This document shows, in pieces, positions 52,343 through 62,041 of a stretch of 64,000 nucleotides of DNA. The DNA lies in the NCBI RefSeq assembly GCF_008831155.1, contig NZ_WBKB01000004.1:62001-126000 (forward strand), in the 5' to 3' direction. The stretch's first letter is position 1; every line of letters begins with the position of its first letter. The position numbers and the translations under genes were made by a program. The notes under the pieces are model-generated. The model ran no database searches and was not told where the DNA came from. It saw only the letters and a list, made by a program, of their open reading frames with translations. The DNA is from Gulosibacter chungangensis (GTDB lineage Bacteria > Actinomycetota > Actinomycetes > Actinomycetales > Microbacteriaceae).

Positions 52343-54706
52343 CTAGCCTTTGGGTCGGAAGGTTGGGCCGCGGTTGCTCCAGGACGCGTTCTCGTACCCC
52401 GGGATCGGCACCGGTGGATGGGCTTTCCGATAGCCCAGATCGAACCGTTTCCGACCACCTAACCGTGGTTCTCGGGATAGGTCGACGTTGGCGGGTGGAA
52501 TGAACCACACCGTCCCGCCGCCCTTTCGGATTGCGTTCAGTGCAGCGTTCTTGGTGGTGGCGGGGTCGTGCACGATTCGAATTTCCCAGCCCGCGTGTAC
52601 CCGCCGGTGGCAGGAGGAGCACAGCAGGATCCCGTTGTCGAGATCGGTGGCGCCCTCGTGGGCGTTCCAGTAGGCGATGTGATGGGCTTCGGTCATCCCG
52701 GGCGGGAGGCCGCAGAACGCGCAGCCCCCGTCACGTTCAACCAGCGCCTGGCGTTGTTGGCGGGTGAACAATCGTACTTCGCGGCCCATGTCGAGCACGA
52801 TCGAGTCCGGCCCGAGCACGATCGGGATCACTCCGGCACCCGCGGCGAGCATGCGGGCGGTTCCGACGTCGATGATTGTGCCGCCGCAGTGTCCGTCGAT
52901 GGTCGCGATCCGGGTATGCACCCGCGAGGGATAGCCCACGTCTGTGTGGCTGCTGCTGGTGCAGTTGCCGGGAGGTTGGTGGCGGAACGCTTCGGCTGAG
53001 TCGTGCTCCGTGCGGTCAGGATCGGCTGGGGTGTCAGCTGCCGGGCACCGGTAAGGTTCGGCAGCTGCGGGTACAGGACCAGCAGGCGCATCCGCAGTAG
53101 CCGGCGCTGCGGTGTCGGCAGTTGCCTCGGTGTCGAGTGTCGCCTCGGGTCTGGTCTCAGTGAGTGTGCTCGGTGGGGCGAGCTCGGTGAGGGCATCGGG
53201 TGGGAGGAAGTCTTCCAATCCCATGCGCACGACCACGCTCGTGGACGGTCCGGGGAGGTTGGCGAGATCGCAGCCGATGACGTGTTTTGCGAAGTCAACG
53301 AACGCGTCGGCCTGGATCTGCGGGATTGTTCTGGTTTCGACGGCGACTTGGTCTCGCCGGTAGGGGTCTTTGGCGAGGTCGTAACGGAAGCTCGCGTCAG
53401 GGAACGGGGTGTCTTCACTGAGGTACTCCGGCGCGGGGTTTGTCGCCGCGCTGGCTGCGGATTCAAGCCCCGCAGTATTGGGAGCAGCGGCGCCGGCCGC
53501 GGCACCCGCGTCGGCACCCGCGTCGGCACCCGCGTCGGCACCCACGTTGGTGTCAGTGGCAGTACCCGAAGGATCGCTGCTGGTTTCTGGCGCGTCGCTG
53601 ACCACTGGTGTGTCGCTGGCTGGAGTGTCCTCTCCCGCAGCTGTCGCGGCAGTCCCAGTAGGCGCGGTGGAGGCAGCACCAGCAGCAACGGGCTGGTCGG
53701 CACTTGCAGGGTTGGGATGGTTGTGGCCTCGGCAGGCACGCAACGTGCCCGTCACCACCGCTTCGAGGGCATGGCGAATATAGGCGCCGTCGGCGGCGTC
53801 GAACTTGCCATTCACGTGGAACATGCCGGTGTCCGCCATCGTGCGGAAGCTCAACCCGCGTTGTTGGCGTTGTGCTTCCAGGGTTGGGGCGAGCCCGTCG
53901 GGGTTCACATACCCCTCCAGGTGCGCGATCGCGCTGCGAAACTCGGGGAGCGGGAGCCCGTCGCAGGCGATATCGACTAAGAGTTGTTCGCTTTCATCGA
54001 TCTCGTCCGGGTCCACCTTCGGGTTTTTGCGGAGTTTTTCGGTGGTGCGCACGATCTCGTTTGCATGCGCGAACCCGAGGTCTCCTGAGCGGACGGCGTC
54101 GGCGACGAGCTCGGCTTTCGCGGGGAGGCGTTCGCCGGTGAGGGAGCGCTCGCCGATGATGGCTTTTCCAACCTTGGTGAGTGCGTACACGTCGCGGCGT
54201 TCGAGCTGGAGACAGTCCGCGATGAACTGGGGCGTGGAGCGGTAGCCGTATTGGAAGTCGAGTCGTTCGGAGAGTAACTCGCCTCGGCACCGGTGGGCGA
54301 GTTCTTGGGCGATTACGGCGAGCATCGCGGACAGTTGCCGGTTCACGGACGAGGCAGCATCGACAAGATCGAAGAGTGTGTTCTGTGGGGCGGTTTCGAG
54401 GTCATCTTCGAGCGCGCCAGTGGAGAGTGGAAAGCTGCGGGTATAGGCGTTGGTGAGGTGGGTGAACGACGCGAGTAAGCGGGCGAGGTCACCGTCACCG
54501 ATCGTCGCGCTACTGGCTGGTGTGTCGGCAGTCGCATCGGAGGGTACGTTTTTGTCGCCGGAATCCTGCGCGCCGGAATCCTGCGTACTGGAATCGGGAT
54601 CCCTGGAAATGTCGAAGGCGCGGGAGAAGCTAGCACCATCGAACCCGCGCTCGGCATCGAACGCGTCATCGTCATCGAATGGGAACGTTGCGGTGGACAC
54701 GGTCAT
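52343..54706 (-). CDS. DUF222/HNH endonuclease (13E12-type)
   Basis: A 787-residue protein of the DUF222 plus HNH family, often present in many copies in actinobacterial genomes. The DUF222 region has LDFQYGYRSTPQFIADCLQL and KAELVADAVRSGDLGFAHAN; the HNH core near the C terminus is GGCAFCGLPPGMTEAHHIAYW and ILLCSSCHRRVHAGW. Two long Ala/Thr/Pro/Asp linkers interrupt it (~345-420 and ~510-575), the first with a 12-bp coding repeat (ADAGADAGADAG). The start at 54704-54706 has GGAGGTGATCC at 6 bases, nearly the full complement of the 16S tail. Copies move by recombination, so it may vary between strains. Confidence 0.92.
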   Translation of the reverse strand: MTVSTATFPFDDDDAFDAERGFDGASFSRAFDISRDPDSSTQDSGAQDSGDKNVPSDATADTPASSATIGDGDLARLLASFTHLTNAYTRSFPLSTGALEDDLETAPQNTLFDLVDAASSVNRQLSAMLAVIAQELAHRCRGELLSERLDFQYGYRSTPQFIADCLQLERRDVYALTKVGKAIIGERSLTGERLPAKAELVADAVRSGDLGFAHANEIVRTTEKLRKNPKVDPDEIDESEQLLVDIACDGLPLPEFRSAIAHLEGYVNPDGLAPTLEAQRQQRGLSFRTMADTGMFHVNGKFDAADGAYIRHALEAVVTGTLRACRGHNHPNPASADQPVAAGAASTAPTGTAATAAGEDTPASDTPVVSDAPETSSDPSGTATDTNVGADAGADAGADAGAAAGAAAPNTAGLESAASAATNPAPEYLSEDTPFPDASFRYDLAKDPYRRDQVAVETRTIPQIQADAFVDFAKHVIGCDLANLPGPSTSVVVRMGLEDFLPPDALTELAPPSTLTETRPEATLDTEATADTAAPATADAPAGPVPAAAEPYRCPAADTPADPDRTEHDSAEAFRHQPPGNCTSSSHTDVGYPSRVHTRIATIDGHCGGTIIDVGTARMLAAGAGVIPIVLGPDSIVLDMGREVRLFTRQQRQALVERDGGCAFCGLPPGMTEAHHIAYWNAHEGATDLDNGILLCSSCHRRVHAGWEIRIVHDPATTKNAALNAIRKGGGTVWFIPPANVDLSREPRLGGRKRFDLGYRKAHPPVPIPGYENASWSNRGPTFRPKG

Positions 54707-54830
54707 GGTGGATCACCTCCCACAGGGCTGGTTACTACTACCAACCCTACAAGAGGTCGAATAGATTAGCTACAAGCTGTCCTCTCTGTTATCGAATAGA
54801 GATTCGAGTTTCGAATGCGGTGATGAGCGA

Positions 54831-54857
54831 TTGTTTGGCGAGCGTCTCGCCAAACAA
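54831..54857 (-). terminator. Hairpin between the SRPBCC and DUF222 genes
   Basis: TTGTTTGGCGAG (54831-54842) pairs perfectly with CTCGCCAAACAA (54846-54857) around CGT. It lies 14 bases past the SRPBCC stop on the minus strand, as a terminator would, though no T-run follows. Confidence 0.65.
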
Positions 54858-54870
54858 GTGGCCACAATCC

Positions 54871-55380
54871 CTATCGGTCGCGATGCCGGGCGAATTTCGG
54901 AAGCTGCCCCGAAACTGCATCCCGCACTAGAGCAGCGTCGAGGCTTGCCGCAACAAAATCTGCCATCCGCTCATCCAACTCGGATTTAAACGAAAGCTTC
55001 ATCACGGCACCGAGTTGATCACTGAGTACCTTCGCGGCGTGCTCATAGGTGATCTTCCAGGTCACTTTGGTTCCGCCGGCTGTCTCGTGGAAGTGCCAGC
55101 CCTCACCGTAGCTCGCGAGCCACCACGGGCCCTTGACCATTCGATTGCTCGAGAGCTGCCCTGGGAACCAAACGTCATATTCCAGGATCACGCGCCGGCC
55201 GTCCTTGACCCGTTCAAATACCTTGACGCCGCGATCGATTGATCGCGCGTCCCCGAGCAGCATTCGCTTTTCCACGTGACTATCCCAGGCAATACGATCC
55301 GCGCCGAGGGTGTGTGCGAGCGCGAACGCTTCTTCGGGGGAGAGGGTTACGGTCGCGGTGGCTTCGAGTGAATGCGGCAT
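54871..55380 (-). CDS. SRPBCC-type (START-like) protein, DUF2505-like
   Basis: A 169-residue predicted lipid-binding-fold protein. It begins PHSLEATATVTLSPEEAFAL, typical for a first strand and helix of the SRPBCC fold; GTKVTWKITYEH and a C-terminal helix (AVMKLSFKSELDERMADFV) complete it. I chose the ATG at 55378-55380. Proteins of this group in Actinobacteria have no assigned ligand. It may be co-transcribed with the DUF222 gene, although a hairpin lies between. Confidence 0.75.
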   Translation of the reverse strand: MPHSLEATATVTLSPEEAFALAHTLGADRIAWDSHVEKRMLLGDARSIDRGVKVFERVKDGRRVILEYDVWFPGQLSSNRMVKGPWWLASYGEGWHFHETAGGTKVTWKITYEHAAKVLSDQLGAVMKLSFKSELDERMADFVAASLDAALVRDAVSGQLPKFARHRDR

Positions 55381-55603
55381 GCTCCCTAGTGTACGAAGCG
55401 GGCCCGGCGTAGAGCGCATCCACGCTCAGGGTGAGAAAACCCTTGTCAGAGTGTCCCGGAATTGTCCAGGAATGCCCTTGCGTTGTCTTAGCGCGCCGCC
55501 TCGGTCGGATGCGCTTGAGGGTGTCGGAGGGTTCACATACGGTGAGTTCACCTGGCGCTGGTCGTTATGCCGCCGCGCTCAATGAAGAGAAGGGTCAACC
55601 TCA

Positions 55604-57022
55604 ATGTCGTTCAACTCTGTAGATGAACTCCTTTCCGCAATTCAGGCCGAGAACGGGGGCCGTGATGCCATCGACCCCGCCACCGGGGAAGTAATTGCAA
55701 GCGTTCCAGTGGCCACCGCCGAAGAGCTTGAGGACGCGGTAAACCGTGCGGAAGCTGCGCAGGTCGACTGGGCCAAGCTCTCGCACGCGCAGCGTAGCGA
55801 CTACCTCAACAAGGCAGCGGATGCGATTGAGGCAGCAGCAGAGCCCCTCGCGGTACTGCTTTCACGCGAACAGGGTAAGCCGCTGAACGGCCCGAACGCG
55901 CGCTTTGAAGTGGGTGCCTGCGCCGCATGGCTGCGCGCGAACGCCGCATTTGAACTCGAGCCCGAGGTCATCGTCGAGGACGACAACGTCCGCTCCGAGA
56001 TGCACTATGACCCGATCGGAATCGTCGGTGCAATCAGCCCCTGGAACTGGCCCATGATGATCTCGATTTGGCAGTGGGCCCCTTCGCTGCGCATGGGGAA
56101 CACCGTCGTCGCAAAGCCCGCCAGCTCGACCACACTCTCGGTGCTCGGTCTTGCCGCGGTGATGAACGAGGTGCTTCCGGCCGACGTGCTCAACGTTGTT
56201 CCCGCGAACAGCAAGGTGGGCGCCGCCCTGTCGAGCCACCCGAAGATCGGCAAGGTCATGTTCACCGGTTCGACCGAGGTTGGCAAGATTGTCGCTCGTG
56301 ACGCCGCCGACTCGATCGCGCGCTTGACCCTTGAACTCGGTGGCAACGATGCCGGCATCGTGCTGCCGGGTACCGACGTGAAGGCGATCGCCGAAGGCCT
56401 CTTCTGGGGAGCCTTCATCAACACCGGTCAGACCTGTGCCGCGCTGAAGCGCCTCTACGTGCACGAAAACGACTACGACGCCGCTGTCGAAGCGCTCGTA
56501 GAGGTCGCCAAGAACATGCCGATGGGTAACGGTCTTGACGAGCAGAACGTGCTCGGTCCGCTGCAGAACAAGGGCCAGTACGAGGTCGTCTCGAAGCTAG
56601 TCGAGGCAGCTCGCGAGTCGGGCGCCCGCATTGCGCTCGGCGGTAACCCCGACGAAAACCAGCCCGGCTACTTCTACCCGACCACGATCGTGGCCGACAT
56701 TGACAACGACAACCCGCTTGTTGCCGAAGAGCAGTTTGGCCCGGCCCTGCCGATCATCAAGTACTCCGATGTTGACCAGGCTATCGAGTGGGCTAACGGC
56801 GTCGACGTGGGTCTCGGTTCCTCGGTTTGGGGCACCGACACCGCCGCAGCGGTAGAGGTTGCCAAGCGCCTCGAAGCAGGTACGACCTGGATCAACGGCC
56901 ACGGTGGTGTTGACCCGCGCATCCCCTTTGGTGGTGCGAAGTCCTCGGGTTACGGCCTTGAGTTCGGCGCAGACGGTCTCAAGGCTGTCGCGCAGCCGCA
57001 CGTGATCACCGTCAACAAGTAA
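55604..57022 (+). CDS. Aldehyde dehydrogenase
   Basis: A 472-residue NAD(P)-dependent aldehyde dehydrogenase. Motifs: PWNWPMMISIWQWAPSLRMG and KPASSTTLSVL for cofactor binding, general base in LELGGNDAGIVLPG, and the catalytic cysteine in NTGQTCAALKRLYV. The ending IPFGGAKSSGYGLEFG is typical. Position of the aldehyde specificity is not visible. Codon use resembles that of groL, suggesting high expression. GAGAAGGG is upstream of the ATG at 55604. A strong hairpin terminator lies 50 bases after the stop. Confidence 0.9.
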   Translation: MSFNSVDELLSAIQAENGGRDAIDPATGEVIASVPVATAEELEDAVNRAEAAQVDWAKLSHAQRSDYLNKAADAIEAAAEPLAVLLSREQGKPLNGPNARFEVGACAAWLRANAAFELEPEVIVEDDNVRSEMHYDPIGIVGAISPWNWPMMISIWQWAPSLRMGNTVVAKPASSTTLSVLGLAAVMNEVLPADVLNVVPANSKVGAALSSHPKIGKVMFTGSTEVGKIVARDAADSIARLTLELGGNDAGIVLPGTDVKAIAEGLFWGAFINTGQTCAALKRLYVHENDYDAAVEALVEVAKNMPMGNGLDEQNVLGPLQNKGQYEVVSKLVEAARESGARIALGGNPDENQPGYFYPTTIVADIDNDNPLVAEEQFGPALPIIKYSDVDQAIEWANGVDVGLGSSVWGTDTAAAVEVAKRLEAGTTWINGHGGVDPRIPFGGAKSSGYGLEFGADGLKAVAQPHVITVNK

Positions 57023-57074
57023 TTACTAGCGGCGAATAACCCAGCACGCGGTCATTGTTCGCCGCATACGCTCC

Positions 57075-57117
57075 GCAATTTGGCGGTCGGTCCCAGAGGC
57101 TGACCGCCAAATTGCGT
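57075..57117. terminator. Bidirectional terminator between aldehyde dehydrogenase and tRNA-Arg
   Basis: CGCAATTTGGCGGTC (57075-57089) pairs perfectly with GACCGCCAAATTGCG (57103-57117) around a 13-base loop; TATTTGG follows. It separates the two convergent genes. Confidence 0.88.
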
Positions 57118-57158
57118 ATTTGGGAGCACCACAGACCGAGACATTCAGACCGCAAAAG

Positions 57159-57230
57159 TGCCCCCGGGGAGAATCGAACTCCCGCGCACCCTTTAGGAGA
57201 GGGATGCTCTATCCACTGAGCTACGGAGGC
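57159..57230 (-). tRNA. tRNA-Arg (anticodon CCT)
   Basis: On the minus strand the acceptor arm GCCTCCG pairs with CGGGGGC (with one G-U pair), discriminator A, CCA not encoded. The T loop is GAGTTCGATTC, and the anticodon loop CTCCTAA reads CCT, decoding AGG. A T-run follows the 3' end and may terminate it. Confidence 0.95.
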
Positions 57231-57381
57231 AACGCGTGTCGGACCGACAGCTTCGAGTGCCGGGTCGGAAGACATGCAACCGCTATCGTACAGCCCGTTT
57301 GGGGCTGAATTCTTCCAGAGGATGCGTGAAACTCCCGCGGGGTGAGCGATTCAACGGTGCTCTTCCCCTATCTTGAAGAGC

Positions 57382-60300
57382 GTGTGGGGGTTTTTCCGTA
57401 AGCGAAGCAATAGTCAGGCCGAGAACGATCGAGGTCAGGCGGATAACGCTGCTCCGACGCAGGACACCGAAGAGATATACCGCAACCAAAACCTCGAACT
57501 CGACGAGGGCGTTGGCGTCGGTGAAGACCCCTCCCGCTGGCTCGACCAAGTTAAAGAGACTCGCGCCTCGAACCCGAGCAGCGCATCCTCGCCCTTTGCT
57601 CCCACCAGGACGGATGACACCGCTGCGGAGGAAGCCGAAACCCCGGAACCCGCACGACGTTCGACCGTAAAACCGGCGACCAAACCCATCACGAGCATCC
57701 CCGCACAACCGCTCGACGCTTCACAGTTCGCCCAGGAGTCGCACAAGGAAGCCATGGCGCCTCCCGTCTCAACCGCGAGCAGCGAGTCAACCACAGGCAG
57801 CGAGCCTGAAGCAGGGGAGAAGCACGCAAGCCCGCAGCCGCTCGGCGAATCGCTCACCGAAGCGCAGAACCGCTGGCGGGCTGAACTCGAGTCGCTCGGC
57901 GGGCACGCCACACAACGAACCTTCCGCGGTCGTCGCGGAACCTACATCGACCTGTCTACCGCGCATCCTTCCGGGATTGCGCCACTGCTCTCGCGACGCC
58001 CGGTGAAGCTCTCGAGTCTGCTGCGCGAACCGCTTGCGTTCCGCAACGCGCTCGACTCCGCGATGCTCGTGGCCCAAAAAGGCATCGAGCTCGAAGCTAG
58101 TCGCGGGTTGAACACCGTCAAACTCGCCATTGGGTTCGCTTCATGGACCTCGAATAACGGCGAAGTGAACGCGCCGATCTTCTTGCGTGCGGCGGCGCTT
58201 CGTCGAGTGGGTCGCGACTATGAAGTACAGCTCACCGGTGCCCTCGCTCCGAATGCGGCCCTGCTGCGGGCACTCTATGAGGATGGCGTCACGCTGCGCG
58301 CGAGTGAACTCATGGCCCTCGCCGGCCCCGACGCGACGCTCTTCCCTGAGGACGCCTTCGACCGTCTACGCGAACTCGGCAGCATCCTGCCCGGATTCGA
58401 TATCGACTCGCGCGCCCTCGTAGCCACCTTCGCGGAAGTCTCCGAAGCGATGCTGGCGGATGCCGAGCAGCTCAATCACGCGGTGCTGGATGCGCTCGCC
58501 GGTCACCCCGGTGCGCGCGATCAGCTCGGCGCCGCCATGCACACCGAAACAAGCGTCAACCCCGATCGGCGCGACCCCTCGAGCGATCGACTGCTGCTGG
58601 ATGCTGACACCGAGCAGGAGCGGGTGGTCGACACCATCTTGGGCGGCTCCAATTTCGTGGTGGAAGCGCTCCCAGGTACGGGCGTCACCCAGACCGTGGT
58701 GAACGCGATCGGCCAACTGGTGGACCGCGGTCGCCGGGTGCTCGTCGTCTCGCCCCGGTCCGCATCCACGCGAGCGATCCGGGCCCGCCTGAAGCAGACC
58801 GGCCTCGACGGACTCGCGGTCTCGCCGCGCACCCTGCGCCGCGACCTCATCGCCGGGATCACCCGCAACGAGCGCGCCGAACGTCCCAACACCGCCGACC
58901 TTGATGACGCCCTCGTGCGGCTGCGTCACGTCCTTGCGGACTATCGCAGCGCTTTGAGCCGCCCAACTCCTGAATTCGGCGTCTCACCGCTGGATGTGCT
59001 GGAGGCGCTGAGCCGGCTCGAGCTGCTCGATATCCCACCGTCAACCACCGCTCGGCTTGAGCGAGAGGTGCTCATTCGGCTCGCGAATAAATCAGATCGG
59101 GAAGCCATCGCGGAGCGACTGCGCGAGCTCGGGGAACTCGGCCAATTCCGCTTTGGTCCCGAGGACTCGCCCTGGTATGCCGTGCAGTTCGGCTCCACCG
59201 AAGATGTTTCGCAGGTCCACGGTGCCGCCGTCGCGCTTGCCGATGGCCGCACCCGCGAGACAATCGACCAGGGGCTGAAAATCGTCACGCAGACCAATCT
59301 GCGGATGCCGGAAACCTATGCGGAACTTGGTGTCTATCTGCGCCTGCTCGCGGATATCCGCGAGACGCTAGATCGCTTCAAACCCGAAGTGTTCGATGCG
59401 GAACTCGCGGAACTCATCGACGCGACGAGCCCCCGCCGAGACCCAAACTCCACTATTCCGAACGCTCGCCGCCGCGAACTGCGCAATCTCGCGCGCGAAT
59501 ACGTGCGCCCGGGAACGCCCATCGCGGATTTGCACGAGTCGCTGAAATACGTGCAGCGGCAACGCATCCTGTGGCACCGTTACGTGCAGGATGCGGCACA
59601 GCCCAATGTGCCAATCGGTATCGAGCAGGCGCGCACCCAGTGGCGCGAGATTTCGGCGCTCATGCGCACCGTGGATGATGCCCTCACCGATGTCGGTGAG
59701 GTCGCCCTCGCGGATACCCCGCTTGAAGAGCTCGATGAGCGACTGGATGGCTTTGCGGCGGAATCCGAAGTGCTCGATAACGCGGTGGAACGCCTGCAGC
59801 TGAGCGAACAGCTCCACGCAGATGGGCTCGGCGGTCTGCTCGATGACCTCGCCGAACGCCACCTCGAAGCCGAGGTTGTCGGGGATGAGCTTGAACTCGC
59901 CTGGTGGCAATCCGTGCTGGAAGAGCAGCTCACTACTGAAAAGGCGCTGCTGAACGCGAATACTCGCGTGCTCACGAGACTCGAGGCAGATTTCCGCGTG
60001 GTGGACGAGGCCCACACCGAGTCGAGCGCGCAACAGCTGGCGTGGCAGCTCGCACAGGCGTGGAAGGTCGCGCTCGTGGACGAATCAGACGGTGCGCAGG
60101 CGCTGCGCGAATTGCTGCGCAACAGTGGCGTATCGGCAACCCGACTGGTCAATCGCGCGGGCCCGATAGCCAGCACGCTCGCACAGGTGTGGATTGCCAC
60201 TCCCTACGATGTCCCGCGGATTGATGATCGCATCCGCTTTGACACGGTGCTGCTTGTCGACGCCGCCGCATTCTCCACAGCCGAAGCGGTGGGCGCGATT

Positions 60301-61776
60301 CGGCGTGCCAAGCAGGTCGTGGCCTTCGGTGATCCGGTTACGCAATTCCCCTCACCGTTCACGGTCGGGGTCAAGCCCATGCTCGACCAAAAGCGTGAGC
60401 TGCACAGCGTGGATGCCGCGGAACTGGCGCGCCTGGAAGCCGATTCGGCCTATGCTCGGCTCGCCGAGTTCCTCCCGACAATTTCGCTCACGCGTTCCTA
60501 CCGGGCCGGGGGAGAGGACCTCGCCGAGCTCGTCAACGAGCGCTTCTACGGTGGCCGGATGCAATCCATGCCCTGGGCGGGCGCGTTCCTCGGTCACTCC
60601 TCCCTGACGTACTCCTACGTCGAAGGCGGCACGGGACTTCCCGACCAAGACTCGGGTGCGGTCGAAGCCACGGATGCGGAGGTTACGCGAGTCGTGGAAC
60701 TCGTCGTCGACCACGCGCTGCGTCGCACGCGCGAGTCGCTGATGGTGGTGAGCGCCTCCGCGGCGCACGTGCAGCGTGTCGAGCAGGCGGTGTGGTCCGC
60801 AGTGTCGAAGCGCGCGGATGTCACCGATTTCTTCACCCGACCGCGCAATGAGCCCTTCGTGGTGACCACGATCGAAGGTGCCGCCGCACAGTCACGCGAT
60901 CGCGTGATCTTCTCACTCGGGTACGGGATCACCCCGCACGGGCGGGTGCTGTCCGAATTCGGCATCCTCGGCACCCCACTCGGCGAGAAGGCCCTCGCGA
61001 TCGCGATGACACGCGCACGTCGATCCCTCGTGATCGTCACCTGCGTGCGCGCTGATCAGATGGATATCAACCGGATGTCCGCCGGGGCCATTGGCCTGGC
61101 GCAAATCCTCACCGAGCTGGCGGAGCGCACCGAACGTCCGGGCGCTTCGGCGCCGTTGGATGAGCAGCGCACACCGATGCTCGTTGACCTCGCGCGACGG
61201 CTCGGAAGTTTCGGGATGCACGTGGCCCTGGACTATCGAGGGCGCGTTCCGCTGGCCGCATCCTATGGCAATCGCGCGATTGCGATTGATCTCGAGGGTC
61301 GCGTGACCACGGCGGGACGCGTCACCACGCTGCGCGAATCCCTCCGTCTGCGCCCCGAATTGCTCAAGCGGCTTGGGTGGTACTACCTGCGCGTGCACGC
61401 CTTTGAGCTGTTTGCCAATCCCGAATCGGTGGCCCGTCGAATTGCGGTCGCGCTCGAAGTGCCTATGCCGGAAGAACGCGAGCCGATTGCTGGCGAAATC
61501 ACCGACGGGACGGATGCTGATACGGTTCAGTCTCAGGGCGAACTTACCGCGCTCAGCAGCTCGGTACCGCGTCGCCCCAATCAATTCGACGCCGAAGACT
61601 CTGCCGCGGAGGAATTTTCCGACCCGGTGGCCGCGTTAGACGAAGTGTCTGCGTCTGAAGCAACGACGCAACCCCAGGATGCCGGCGGCCACGGTGACGA
61701 GGACGACAGCATCGAATTGAGTGAGACAGCGATCAGCAACCCGAGGAATGCCACGTCCGCGCAAACGCCGGAGTAA
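57382..61776 (+). CDS. Giant SF1-helicase-like protein with degenerate Walker motifs
   Basis: About 1464 residues. Residues 1-170 are polar and low complexity. The central and C-terminal parts follow the AAA_11/AAA_12 (Upf1-like SF1) layout, but Walker A reads EALPGTGVTQTVV, with valine instead of lysine, and Walker B reads VLLVDAAAFST instead of DEASQ. Other motifs remain recognisable: RRAKQVVAFGDPVTQFPSPF, SLTRSYRAGGEDL, GEKALAIAMTRARRSLVIVT. The last ~200 residues contain a nuclease-like segment (AIAIDLEGR then LLKRLGWYYLRVHAFEL) also seen in Vsr-like families. It is probably not an active ATPase. Start at the GTG at 57382 (VWGFFRKRSNS); TTG 57373 is possible. The role is unknown. Confidence 0.8.
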   Translation: MWGFFRKRSNSQAENDRGQADNAAPTQDTEEIYRNQNLELDEGVGVGEDPSRWLDQVKETRASNPSSASSPFAPTRTDDTAAEEAETPEPARRSTVKPATKPITSIPAQPLDASQFAQESHKEAMAPPVSTASSESTTGSEPEAGEKHASPQPLGESLTEAQNRWRAELESLGGHATQRTFRGRRGTYIDLSTAHPSGIAPLLSRRPVKLSSLLREPLAFRNALDSAMLVAQKGIELEASRGLNTVKLAIGFASWTSNNGEVNAPIFLRAAALRRVGRDYEVQLTGALAPNAALLRALYEDGVTLRASELMALAGPDATLFPEDAFDRLRELGSILPGFDIDSRALVATFAEVSEAMLADAEQLNHAVLDALAGHPGARDQLGAAMHTETSVNPDRRDPSSDRLLLDADTEQERVVDTILGGSNFVVEALPGTGVTQTVVNAIGQLVDRGRRVLVVSPRSASTRAIRARLKQTGLDGLAVSPRTLRRDLIAGITRNERAERPNTADLDDALVRLRHVLADYRSALSRPTPEFGVSPLDVLEALSRLELLDIPPSTTARLEREVLIRLANKSDREAIAERLRELGELGQFRFGPEDSPWYAVQFGSTEDVSQVHGAAVALADGRTRETIDQGLKIVTQTNLRMPETYAELGVYLRLLADIRETLDRFKPEVFDAELAELIDATSPRRDPNSTIPNARRRELRNLAREYVRPGTPIADLHESLKYVQRQRILWHRYVQDAAQPNVPIGIEQARTQWREISALMRTVDDALTDVGEVALADTPLEELDERLDGFAAESEVLDNAVERLQLSEQLHADGLGGLLDDLAERHLEAEVVGDELELAWWQSVLEEQLTTEKALLNANTRVLTRLEADFRVVDEAHTESSAQQLAWQLAQAWKVALVDESDGAQALRELLRNSGVSATRLVNRAGPIASTLAQVWIATPYDVPRIDDRIRFDTVLLVDAAAFSTAEAVGAIRRAKQVVAFGDPVTQFPSPFTVGVKPMLDQKRELHSVDAAELARLEADSAYARLAEFLPTISLTRSYRAGGEDLAELVNERFYGGRMQSMPWAGAFLGHSSLTYSYVEGGTGLPDQDSGAVEATDAEVTRVVELVVDHALRRTRESLMVVSASAAHVQRVEQAVWSAVSKRADVTDFFTRPRNEPFVVTTIEGAAAQSRDRVIFSLGYGITPHGRVLSEFGILGTPLGEKALAIAMTRARRSLVIVTCVRADQMDINRMSAGAIGLAQILTELAERTERPGASAPLDEQRTPMLVDLARRLGSFGMHVALDYRGRVPLAASYGNRAIAIDLEGRVTTAGRVTTLRESLRLRPELLKRLGWYYLRVHAFELFANPESVARRIAVALEVPMPEEREPIAGEITDGTDADTVQSQGELTALSSSVPRRPNQFDAEDSAAEEFSDPVAALDEVSASEATTQPQDAGGHGDEDDSIELSETAISNPRNATSAQTPE

Positions 61777-61798
61777 CGCGCAGGAACATAAGAGAGAA

Positions 61799-62041
61799 AT
61801 GGCACGTCAACCACGTCGTGTACGCACCGCACCTCAGCCCGGTGTTGACCCCACCCCACAGAAATTCCCGGCAACCGTTGGGCGACCGGAAACCATCCGT
61901 GCCGTCGCAGCTGCTGAAGACCGACTCGATGCCTGGGGTGAGCGGACCGTGCAGGATAATGAAGGCCTAAACATTCGAGAAGATACCGTCGACTCGAACG
62001 ATGACCGGCTGCGCGAGAATATCCCACCCCACAATGTCTAA
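61799..62041 (+). CDS. Small acidic/basic protein of unknown function
   Basis: An 80-residue protein starting ARQPRRVRTAPQPG and containing RPETIRAVAAAEDRLDAWGE and a polar acidic C terminus. It follows the helicase-like gene by 22 bases and overlaps the MFS gene by 8 bases, so the three form a likely transcript. No membrane helix, and no family recognised. AGGAA lies upstream of the ATG. Confidence 0.65.
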   Translation: MARQPRRVRTAPQPGVDPTPQKFPATVGRPETIRAVAAAEDRLDAWGERTVQDNEGLNIREDTVDSNDDRLRENIPPHNV

